A DNA stretch of 22,522 nt, taken from NCBI GenBank assembly GCA_964595785.1, contig CAZQRO010000027.1, positions 1 to 22,522 on the forward strand, read 5' to 3'. This document shows positions 16,689-22,522 of the stretch, one piece after another; the stretch's first letter is position 1; every line of letters starts with the position of its first letter. The notes beneath the pieces are model-generated. The model ran no database searches, was not told the DNA's origin, and saw only the letters and a program-made list of their open reading frames with translations. The stretch comes from Bovifimicola sp964595785 (GTDB lineage Bacteria; Bacillota; Clostridia; Lachnospirales; Lachnospiraceae). The position numbers and the translations under genes are program-made.

Positions 16689-17585
16689 TTATTTCTTCCT
16701 GTAAATTAAACTTATAATTAATTCTTCCAAAAATTGATTTTTAGCATCAATTCCATCAAATATGTTAACAGCCTTCTCTGACAGTTCCTTTACTTTATCT
16801 GATGCACCTTTAATGCCTAACAGATTAACATAAGTGGATTTATTATTTTTCTCATCACTTAAAACAGGCTTTCCAAGAATTTCACTTGTACCTGTTACAT
16901 CTAAAATATCATCCTGTATCTGGAATGCCCTTCCTATATAACTTCCTGCTTCTTCCATTAATTTTATTTTTTCATCAGATGCACCGGCAAGTGCCGCACC
17001 CATCATCATGGCGGCTTCAATAAGTGCTCCTGTTTTTAATTCATTAATATAATCAAGTGTCTCTAAATCAACACATTTATCATCATTTTTAATATCTACA
17101 ACCTGTCCGCCTATCATGCCAAACACACCTGCTTTATCAGCAAGAATTTTAAGTGCCTTAACGGCATTATCACGATATGAATTATTGACAATACCCTTTA
17201 ATCCGGTTTCAAATGCGTAATTGAGTAATGCATCACCTGCTAATATTCCAAACGCTTCACCATATACAACATGCGTTGTCTTTCGTCCTCTTCTGTATTC
17301 ATCATTATCCATTGCCGGTAAATCATCATGAACCAGTGAATATGTATGAATCATCTCAATGGCTGACATAAATTCCCACGAATCACGGTCATTTCCACCA
17401 AATAATCTTAAACATTCTAATAACAGCATTGGTCTGAGTCTTTTTCCTCCGGATAAAATGCTGTAGTTCATCGCCTCAAATATATCCTTTTGAAGCAGTG
17501 TGCTGTCTTTTTCATTAATAAGATTTTCTTTAATGACAGTTTCTATATAGCTTACTCTATCTGTAAGTTCCTTACTAAAATCCAT
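16689..17585 (-). CDS. ispA: Polyprenyl synthetase (farnesyl/geranylgeranyl diphosphate synthase)
   Basis: This enzyme extends allylic diphosphates with isopentenyl diphosphate. The 298-residue protein has GGKRLRP (46-52), the first aspartate-rich motif DDLPAMD (87-93, with the two-residue insertion typical of bacterial short-chain enzymes) followed by RRGRKTTH, and the second motif FQIQDDILD (221-229). Product length cannot be read with certainty from sequence; farnesyl diphosphate is the usual product of this clade. Its ATG overlaps the xseB stop codon (TAATG), which indicates translational coupling. Confidence 0.95.
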   Translation of the reverse strand: MDFSKELTDRVSYIETVIKENLINEKDSTLLQKDIFEAMNYSILSGGKRLRPMLLLECLRLFGGNDRDSWEFMSAIEMIHTYSLVHDDLPAMDNDEYRRGRKTTHVVYGEAFGILAGDALLNYAFETGLKGIVNNSYRDNAVKALKILADKAGVFGMIGGQVVDIKNDDKCVDLETLDYINELKTGALIEAAMMMGAALAGASDEKIKLMEEAGSYIGRAFQIQDDILDVTGTSEILGKPVLSDEKNNKSTYVNLLGIKGASDKVKELSEKAVNIFDGIDAKNQFLEELIISLIYRKK

Positions 17586-17779
17586 TATTCTTCATTGCCT
17601 CCAATAATTTCTAACTGTTTTTCTACTTTATCTATCTTATCATTACAGGTTTTACATAATTTCACACCCTGATTATATAATTTAAATGATTCTTCAAGTG
17701 TGATGTCTTCCCCGTCCATCTGTGTAATTATCATATTTAATTCTTCTAATGATTGTTCCAAAGTCTTAGTCTGAGCCAT
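17585..17779 (-). CDS. xseB: Exodeoxyribonuclease VII small subunit
   Basis: XseB is the small helical subunit that binds many copies to XseA in exonuclease VII. The 64-residue protein has the family core LEQSLEELNMIITQM, then LEESFKLYNQGVKLCKTCNDKIDKVEKQL. I chose ATG 17779 (MAQTKTLEQS) because GAGAGGTAAAT precedes it; the frame is open further upstream into xseA. It begins 13 bases after the xseA stop, and its stop overlaps the ispA start. Confidence 0.93.
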   Translation of the reverse strand: MAQTKTLEQSLEELNMIITQMDGEDITLEESFKLYNQGVKLCKTCNDKIDKVEKQLEIIGGNEE

Positions 17780-17792
17780 ATTTACCTCTCTT

Positions 17793-19010
17793 TCAGGATT
17801 TATCATCAAAATCACCACGATTTCTATCTATAACATTAACTCTGGCATTTCCATCATTTACAACTATCGTTAATTCGTCTCCATTATCAATCTGTGAAAT
17901 GCTTTTAAGAGGCTTGTTTTCCTTTGTAGTAACATAGGCATAACCACCTGAGAGTTTGTTCAAAGGTGATAATCCATTCAACCTTTCTGATAAAAGTTCC
18001 AAAGTGTGCCTTCTTAAAGAAGTTTTTCGTTTTAAACTGTCATATAATCTGATTTCCAAATCTGCTAACCGCTGTCTCTTTGATTGAATATTGCTTGCCG
18101 GAGACATCTTTTTAAGTTTCCATTCATAATCTGCAAGATTTCTTCTGTAGATGCGGATTTTATTCTCAACGCGAAATCTCATTCCATCATTAACGGATTG
18201 TAGTTTTTCACATAGTTTATCATATTCAAATACTGCAAGTTCAGCTGCTGCTGACGGTGTCGGAGCCCTCATATCTGCCACATAATCCGCAATGGTAAAG
18301 TCTGTCTCATGACCGACTGCTGAAATTACTGGTGTTTTACATTCAAAGATAGCCCTAGCTACTATTTCTTCATTAAAAGCCCATAAATCTTCGATAGAAC
18401 CGCCACCACGTCCCGTTATAATAACATCCATGCCTCTTTTGTCTAAATACTGTATTCCTTTAACGATTGTTTCAGCAGAGCCTTCACCCTGTACCTTTGC
18501 CGGATATAATACCAGTTTTATATATGGATTTCTTCTTTTCGATATATTTATAATATCCTGAATGGCGGCACCTGTACTTGCCGTCACAATTCCCACCGTC
18601 ATTGCATACACAGGTATCTTCTTTTTATATTCTGCCGAAAACATACCCATTTCTTCTAATTCCTGTTTCAATTCAAGGAATCTCTTATACAAATCACCGA
18701 TTCCTTCACGTTCTATCCTGTCAGCATATAATTGATATCTGCCATCACGCTCATATATATTAATATTCCCTGAAACGATAACTTTATTACCGTCTTCCAT
18801 TTTAAAATCAAGCCCGCGCCTTTTACCTGCAAACATTATGCATGAAAGAACACCACTTTTATCTTTTATGGAAAAATATATATGACCTGATGAATGGTAT
18901 TTGCAATTTGATACCTCTCCTCTTACGGAAATCTTACTTAACAGGAAATCCTGTGTAAACATATTCTTGATATATTGATTTGCCTGAGCAACAGTATATA
19001 CACTTCCCAT
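17793..19010 (-). CDS. xseA: Exodeoxyribonuclease VII large subunit
   Basis: XseA is the catalytic subunit of the single-strand DNA exonuclease VII. The 405-residue protein has an N-terminal OB-fold (about 1-100, with VRGEVSNCKYHSSGHIYFSIKD). The nuclease domain follows, with VGIVTASTGAAIQDI, GRGGGSIEDLWAFN and VSAVGHETDFTIADYVADMRAPTPSAAAE. A coiled-coil region (about 260-340) and the C-terminal LNKLSGGYAYV segment complete it. The length is in the normal range. ATG 19010 follows GGAGG. It lies 39 bases after nusB in the housekeeping operon. Confidence 0.96.
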   Translation of the reverse strand: MGSVYTVAQANQYIKNMFTQDFLLSKISVRGEVSNCKYHSSGHIYFSIKDKSGVLSCIMFAGKRRGLDFKMEDGNKVIVSGNINIYERDGRYQLYADRIEREGIGDLYKRFLELKQELEEMGMFSAEYKKKIPVYAMTVGIVTASTGAAIQDIINISKRRNPYIKLVLYPAKVQGEGSAETIVKGIQYLDKRGMDVIITGRGGGSIEDLWAFNEEIVARAIFECKTPVISAVGHETDFTIADYVADMRAPTPSAAAELAVFEYDKLCEKLQSVNDGMRFRVENKIRIYRRNLADYEWKLKKMSPASNIQSKRQRLADLEIRLYDSLKRKTSLRRHTLELLSERLNGLSPLNKLSGGYAYVTTKENKPLKSISQIDNGDELTIVVNDGNARVNVIDRNRGDFDDKS

Positions 19011-19049
19011 ATTTCCTCCATGTATCAGAGTTTTTACAATGATGCATAC

Positions 19050-19448
19050 TTATAATAATTTTGCCAAAACACCATTAACAAATGAACCTGATTCATCTCC
19101 GCCATATATCTTAGCTATGTCTACTGCTTCATTAATGGCTACTGCCATTGGTATGTCATTATCATAACTAATTTCATAAAATGCCAGTCTTATTATCGTC
19201 AAATCAACATAGTTCATTCGACAGGTCTCCCAATTCTCCGCTTTTGAATCAATAGCGGAATCAATTTCAGGAATCTTTGCAATTACATCATTAACTCTTT
19301 TCTGTACATATTCCATATCAGGTATATCCATTTCTGTATCGGAATCTTCAAAAAAGAGTTTTTCCTGCTCTGTCATCTCTTCCTTACTATAAAAAAATGT
19401 ACGATATAAAAGTTTAAATGCATATGTTCTTAATTCTCTTCTTGTCAT
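19050..19448 (-). CDS. nusB: Transcription antitermination factor NusB
   Basis: NusB binds boxA RNA with NusE (S10) and supports rRNA transcription antitermination. The 132-residue all-helical protein opens with RRELRTYAFKLLYRTFF. It ends with the conserved DLTIIRLAFYEI, DIPMAVAINEAVDIAKIYGGDESGSFVNGVLAKL. The length is standard. ATG 19448 follows AGGAG. A hairpin lies between it and the upstream asp23-type gene, so its level may be partly uncoupled from that gene. Confidence 0.95.
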   Translation of the reverse strand: MTRRELRTYAFKLLYRTFFYSKEEMTEQEKLFFEDSDTEMDIPDMEYVQKRVNDVIAKIPEIDSAIDSKAENWETCRMNYVDLTIIRLAFYEISYDNDIPMAVAINEAVDIAKIYGGDESGSFVNGVLAKLL

Positions 19449-19493
19449 AAAGTTGTTTACTCCTAATTTAAAATTAATCTTTCTTAACCATCT

Positions 19494-19517
19494 AAAAGGG
19501 TGCCACTAATGACACCC
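19494..19517 (-). terminator. Weak terminator or attenuator between asp23-type gene and nusB
   Basis: On the minus strand GGGTGTCA (19510-19517) pairs with TGGCACCC (19498-19505) through one G-U pair around a TTAG loop. Only four T residues follow (19494-19497). It lies directly after the asp23-type stop. The short T run suggests partial termination, which would give more of the first gene than of the rest. Confidence 0.55.
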
Positions 19518-19524
19518 ATTAATT

Positions 19525-19905
19525 TTAGTTATTCTGTTCAACAATAATATTAGCAATCCTAATATTCACCAGATTAACAGTAAGCCCTGTCATATTTTCT
19601 ATGGCAGCCTTAACTTTTTCCTGAACCTTTATTGAAACATCTTTAATATTAAAACCAAATTTAACATTTAGTGAAATATCAATACTTACCTCATTGCCTT
19701 CTAAAACTGCTTTAACACCTTTAGCCAGATTCTTCATGCCAAGCTTCGATACAAGTTCATTTGTTATATTGCCATACATCGAAGCGACACCATCTACCTC
19801 TGTTGCTGCCAGACCTGCAATTATAGCAACTACATCATCTGCTATCTGTACTTCACCAATTTTACCATCTTCATGTATAGTGTATGTTGTTCTATTATCT
19901 TCCAT
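19525..19905 (-). CDS. Asp23/Gls24 family envelope stress protein (YloU/YqhY-like)
   Basis: A 126-residue soluble protein of the Asp23/Gls24 family. Its members are abundant proteins linked to envelope stress or to control of acetyl-CoA carboxylase (YqhY), but the exact role is unclear. The core shows IGEVQIADDVVAIIAGLAATEVDGVASM, then VKAVLEGNEVSIDISLNVKFGFNIKDVSIKVQEKVKAAIENMTGL and VNIRI. ATG 19905 follows GGAGG. Its place upstream of nusB corresponds to yqhY of Bacillus subtilis. It has its own promoter in front and is the first gene of the housekeeping run. Confidence 0.92.
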   Translation of the reverse strand: MEDNRTTYTIHEDGKIGEVQIADDVVAIIAGLAATEVDGVASMYGNITNELVSKLGMKNLAKGVKAVLEGNEVSIDISLNVKFGFNIKDVSIKVQEKVKAAIENMTGLTVNLVNIRIANIIVEQNN

Positions 19906-19964
19906 AAATTATTGCCTCCAGTCATATGTTTCGTATCACATTTATTTTATCCATACTAATTATT

Positions 19965-19992
19965 ATTATAACAAAATCACAAGTAATTGCAA
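19965..19992 (-). promoter_or_regulatory. Sigma-A promoter of the asp23-nusB-xse operon
   Basis: The minus strand reads TTGCAA (19987-19992), a 16-base spacer, then a perfect TATAAT (19965-19970), 59 bases upstream of the ATG. The -35 touches the last bases of the spoIIIAH remnant, so this operon does not depend on the decaying sporulation operon upstream. Confidence 0.65.
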
Positions 19993-20312
19993 CTAATTTT
20001 CATCTGTTATTGGTGTAATAACAATATTTGCGGCTGAAACTTCTGTTTTTTTCCTTCAACCTCTGAATCATTGCTTGCTATATCATCAGTACCTTCTAAT
20101 AACGAATCCGATTCAAACTCCTTAAGAGCATCTGCCGACACTTCATTTAATGAAGATGACGTTGTACTGTCATCAACACTTTCCTTTTCAGTTTTGCTGC
20201 CTGCGGTCTGTTTTGCCACATTCCTTTCTGTATAATTTAAATAACCTGCTACTGCTATTAATATGGCAAGTGACGTGATGATAATTTGATTTCTTCTTAC
20301 TACTCCCTTCAA
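19993..20312 (-). pseudogene. spoIIIAH: spoIIIAH remnant, folded domain deleted and C-terminus out of frame
   Basis: Intact SpoIIIAH (about 200-230 residues) has a membrane anchor and a YscJ/FliF-like ring domain that pairs with SpoIIQ between mother cell and forespore. Here an open frame of 101 codons (20312-20007, TTG start 10 bases after AGGAGG) keeps the N-terminus KGVVRRNQIIITSLAI, the anchor (about 10-26) and an acidic linker. At about residue 87 it reaches a homopolymer run (20046-20052). The true C-terminus, KKTEVSAANIVITP and then ITDEN, continues in another frame to a TAG at 19993. About 100 residues, essentially the whole ring domain, are missing between linker and tail, so the protein cannot do its usual job. 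Confidence 0.85.
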
Positions 20313-20340
20313 ATCCCATTTACCTCCTGTTAATATAGTA

Positions 20341-20772
20341 TTACCTCATTCCTATTACTGATATTTTATGTGAAGATACTCCAAATAATGCCTGTGCAAC
20401 ACTTGATATTTTCAGAATATTTTCAGGATTGTCCCCCCCTTCGGCAATAACTGCAATTCCTTCAATTTCAGGTGTATTGAATTCTCCTTCATAATCTTTA
20501 AGTGCAATATCATTAATCTGATTATTAAGGCTTCCAAGTGATTTATCCATTTCAATAATGCGGCTCTCTTTATATTCTTTAGCAAACATATCATATAACC
20601 CTGTTCCATTTACAATTTTCCATAATGGGTTTATTACAATCAGTATGATTATTATTCCTGAAATCATCTTTAAGTATTTCTTATAACTCTCCCCCGGAAC
20701 AAGTGAAGATATTATATTTATTAATATTAGAAAAATTGCAATTTCCCTAATTACATCTGTTATCTGATTCAT
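20341..20772 (-). CDS. spoIIIAF-spoIIIAG fusion ORF made by deletion
   Basis: The 143-residue ORF starts like SpoIIIAF, with two membrane helices (about 11-24 and 36-50, with SLVPGESYKKYLKMISG between them) and the following cytoplasmic or linker helix. From about residue 102 it becomes the C-terminus of SpoIIIAG (EGIAVIAEGGDN, then VAQALFGVSSHKISVIGM). The SpoIIIAF C-terminal domain and the SpoIIIAG anchor and ring N-terminus are gone; intact genes would encode about 200 residues each. The frame is open across the join, so a single deletion is the simplest cause. I chose ATG 20772 (9 bases after AAGGGG) over ATG 20778, which is only 3 bases away. It is probably not functional as either parent. 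Confidence 0.85.
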   Translation of the reverse strand: MNQITDVIREIAIFLILINIISSLVPGESYKKYLKMISGIIIILIVINPLWKIVNGTGLYDMFAKEYKESRIIEMDKSLGSLNNQINDIALKDYEGEFNTPEIEGIAVIAEGGDNPENILKISSVAQALFGVSSHKISVIGMR

Positions 20773-20883
20773 TCCCATCTTCCCCTTTAAATATTAATAA
20801 ATTGTTTACTTAAAAGCAGAATGCTCCATCTCTTAATTAATTTTTAATACACACAATAGTAATTGTTATTACAAACATCAGGC

Positions 20884-21963
20884 TTACTGCATAATAATTC
20901 TTAACATCAAAATTGCAGCATTTGATATTCCTTCCATACAATTGACAATTCTATCGTCAGAAATCGGTTGTATAAGTGCATTTGTAAGCTGATATGAAAA
21001 TACAAATATTATGGTTTTAATAATTGGAATTAATACAATTATGGCAAGCACAATTACTCCGGCACCACCTATTGCATTTTTTAGTATATTACTTGTACCA
21101 TATACCAATTCTGTTATATTACCTGAACTTCCACCCATTCCGGATACAAGTCCTAATACATTTCTCGCGGTCATATTACCTATATTACTTGCTATGGGAG
21201 AAAACATCTGCCTTACGACATTCATCCCCATAACAACTGTCAACATTCCTTTTACTCCAAATGAAATTATATTTTTAATGAGTTCACATGCTTTTGAAAA
21301 ATAATCCTCTGAATACAAATTATTAATAATTACAAGTACAACATATATATCCACTATTGGAATAAGTATTTTGAGACAAAACATATCAATTATGGTTATA
21401 ACTGCTAACGTCATCTGATAATATGAAGCTGCAAATGCCTGTCCTTCACTTACACCAATACTATCCATATATAAAGGGACTAGTGCTTTCATGAAATCTG
21501 CCATTCTTCCGATTGTAGAATATGCTAAAGCTGATAATATTGAAAATGATGTAATAAGAAATGACATTATCATCATATAACAAATCGTAAATCCCGTATC
21601 TGATACCTGACTATTTTTCAGTATTCTTGTAAAGTTAGTAAAAACAGCGGCTATCACGGCAATTATAAGTATTTTTTTTAAAATTTCACTGTTCTTTAAT
21701 ACCTCATTAAATAAAATATCTTTTATGTAATCAAATATCTTGTCCATTCCGCCTTCTGCGTCACCTGTCATGAAATCGTTAATAATCTGTTTAAAATCAA
21801 TGTCTTCAAGTTCTTCATCTTTATCAATAAATTCTTGTATTTCATCAAAACCATATTCATCTAATATCACATCATCAGAAGATTGCCCAAGCACACAGGT
21901 ATCCGATTGAATAATAAAAAACGTTAAAATAATTATAAAAAATACTCTTTTTAATTTTATCAA
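20884..21963 (-). CDS. spoIIIAE: Stage III sporulation protein AE, frameshifted near the C-terminus
   Basis: SpoIIIAE is the large polytopic membrane protein of the SpoIIIA-SpoIIQ feeding channel. The 359-residue ORF has a signal peptide-like N-terminus (about 1-26), an acidic stretch and then several helices. Conserved landmarks include YYQMTLAVITIID, LPIVDIYVVL-like and MNVVRQMFSP, and the late segment LIQPISDDRIVNCMEGISNAAILMLRII. It stops there, before the last helix. Another frame continues directly with YAVSLMFVITITIVCIKN to a TAA at 20837, which looks like the missing last helix. A one-base indel near 20887-20895 is the simplest explanation; a sequencing error cannot be excluded. The start is TTG 21963 after GGAGGTCTGAT, overlapping the spoIIIAD stop. 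Confidence 0.82.
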   Translation of the reverse strand: MIKLKRVFFIIILTFFIIQSDTCVLGQSSDDVILDEYGFDEIQEFIDKDEELEDIDFKQIINDFMTGDAEGGMDKIFDYIKDILFNEVLKNSEILKKILIIAVIAAVFTNFTRILKNSQVSDTGFTICYMMIMSFLITSFSILSALAYSTIGRMADFMKALVPLYMDSIGVSEGQAFAASYYQMTLAVITIIDMFCLKILIPIVDIYVVLVIINNLYSEDYFSKACELIKNIISFGVKGMLTVVMGMNVVRQMFSPIASNIGNMTARNVLGLVSGMGGSSGNITELVYGTSNILKNAIGGAGVIVLAIIVLIPIIKTIIFVFSYQLTNALIQPISDDRIVNCMEGISNAAILMLRIIMQ

Positions 21964-22175
21964 ATCAGACCTCCTATCAAATCAAACAGATTCAGAAAAA
22001 CCGGAAGAGTTTCTATTGTTTTAAAGATTTGTCCAAGTTTTGATATTCCGAAAGAAAATATTAAAATAGATGCAGCAATCATTATAAGTATGGAATATTC
22101 TTTTTTTACTTCTCCAAACCACACCGCTATTAATACACCTGTTATTCCAATGAATGCAATTTGTATAATACTCAT
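21960..22175 (-). CDS. spoIIIAD: Stage III sporulation protein AD, internally deleted
   Basis: SpoIIIAD is normally a membrane protein of about 128 residues; this ORF has 71. The N-terminal half (SIIQIAFIGITGVLIAVWF, then KKEYSILIMIAASILIFSFGISKLGQIFKTIE, to residue 55) is normal. It then jumps to the last helix (TLPVFLNLFDLIGGLI), which corresponds to the usual end (SMPVLLALLET-like). About 57 residues are missing, including the conserved GITY-EFASGICKDAGY region of the family (recalled, not seen here). The deletion keeps the frame. ATG 22175 follows GAAAGG at a long spacing. The stop overlaps the start of spoIIIAE as in intact operons. Confidence 0.82.
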   Translation of the reverse strand: MSIIQIAFIGITGVLIAVWFGEVKKEYSILIMIAASILIFSFGISKLGQIFKTIETLPVFLNLFDLIGGLI

Positions 22176-22240
22176 TTATTTCTTTCAACCTTTCAAATAT
22201 ACTGCCTATCGTTTTACAAACAATCCTTAACCTATAGCAT

Positions 22241-22435
22241 CTATAACGAAAATAATGATTTAATCGTTTCAAACAGTTCATATATATAGGGGACTATCCA
22301 GTACAATACCAATATCAAACCTGCAAGACTTGTCAAAAAGGCATGTTCTTCTCTTCTACTATGTTTTAATATCTGACTTATGACTGATACAAGAATACCT
22401 ACCGCAGCAATTTTAAAAATAATATTTACATCCAT
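22241..22435 (-). CDS. spoIIIAC: Stage III sporulation protein AC
   Basis: SpoIIIAC is a small membrane protein of the SpoIIIA complex. The 64-residue protein has two helices (about 5-23 and 33-54) around the conserved loop LKHSRREEHAFLTSLAG. The length and sequence look normal, so it is the one spoIIIA gene here that is both complete within the window and undamaged. I chose ATG 22435 (MDVNIIFKIAAVG) after AGAGG; the in-frame ATG at 22456 would add seven residues not usual in the family. It lies 24 bases after the spoIIIAB stop. Confidence 0.92.
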   Translation of the reverse strand: MDVNIIFKIAAVGILVSVISQILKHSRREEHAFLTSLAGLILVLYWIVPYIYELFETIKSLFSL

Positions 22436-22459
22436 ACCCTGCCTCTTTCTATGCATATT

Positions 22460-22522
22460 CTATACTATAATTAATACAACAAGTATTCCGCCCATAACTC
22501 CTAATGTTCTGTACAGTTTACA
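22460..22522 (-). CDS. spoIIIAB: Stage III sporulation protein AB, C-terminal end only
   Basis: The last 20 codons before a TAG at 22460 read CKLYRTLGVMGGILVVLIIV, the typical end of SpoIIIAB (membrane-associated, upstream of spoIIIAC). The rest lies beyond the right edge, so nothing can be said about its integrity. Confidence 0.75.
   Translation of the reverse strand, partial: CKLYRTLGVMGGILVVLIIV

Noticed and set aside
1..22522. CRISPR array, tRNA, rRNA, T-box or known riboswitch, insertion sequence
   Set aside because: Reading both strands gave no spaced repeats, cloverleaf, T-box motif or transposase fragment.

Overview
The window is AT-rich and almost fully coding. Most genes lie on the minus strand, so text order runs against transcription. 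Gene content and order (spoIIIA operon, asp23-type gene, nusB, xseA, xseB, ispA, dxs, tlyA, nadK, argR, recN, spoIVB, spo0A) is the conserved block of endospore-forming Clostridia. It most resembles Lachnospiraceae; that assignment is inference from gene order and protein style, and no species is claimed.

Region 1 (1-4480): a birA - cytoplasmic alpha-amylase - aminopeptidase P operon on minus, with the aminopeptidase running off the left edge. Region 2 (4566-4981): a single plus-strand DUF1292 gene, ending in a terminator shared with the converging minus-strand genes. Region 3 (4980-7730): glgA (glycogen synthase), an HD-domain hydrolase and a CmpB-type membrane protein, read from a good sigma-A promoter. 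Region 4 (7730-8704): spo0A with a sigma-A promoter and a perfect upstream 0A box. Region 5 (8839-9859): an HTH-Fic gene with operator-like palindromes over its own promoter, sitting between the spoIVB remnant and spo0A. Region 6 (9889-13008): spoIVB pseudogene, recN and argR, with an unusual run of three tandem hairpins between nadK and argR. Region 7 (13006-19992): housekeeping operon asp23-nusB-xseA-xseB-ispA-dxs-tlyA-nadK. Region 8 (19993-22522): a spoIIIA operon from the spoIIIAB tail to spoIIIAH.

The most striking observation is that the sporulation genes are eroded mainly by internal deletions, while every housekeeping gene is intact. spoIVB has lost most of its PDZ domain and part of its protease domain and carries frameshifts. 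spoIIIAD lacks its middle. spoIIIAF and spoIIIAG are fused into one short ORF. spoIIIAH lacks its folded domain. spoIIIAE is frameshifted before its last helix. spoIIIAC and spo0A are intact. This suggests a lineage that has lost sporulation but kept Spo0A. The other notable features are the Fic operator array and the hairpin array before argR.

No tRNA, rRNA, CRISPR array or insertion sequence was seen. No stretch over 300 bases lacks a gene; the longest is the 231-base region upstream of spo0A, which holds its promoter and 0A box.
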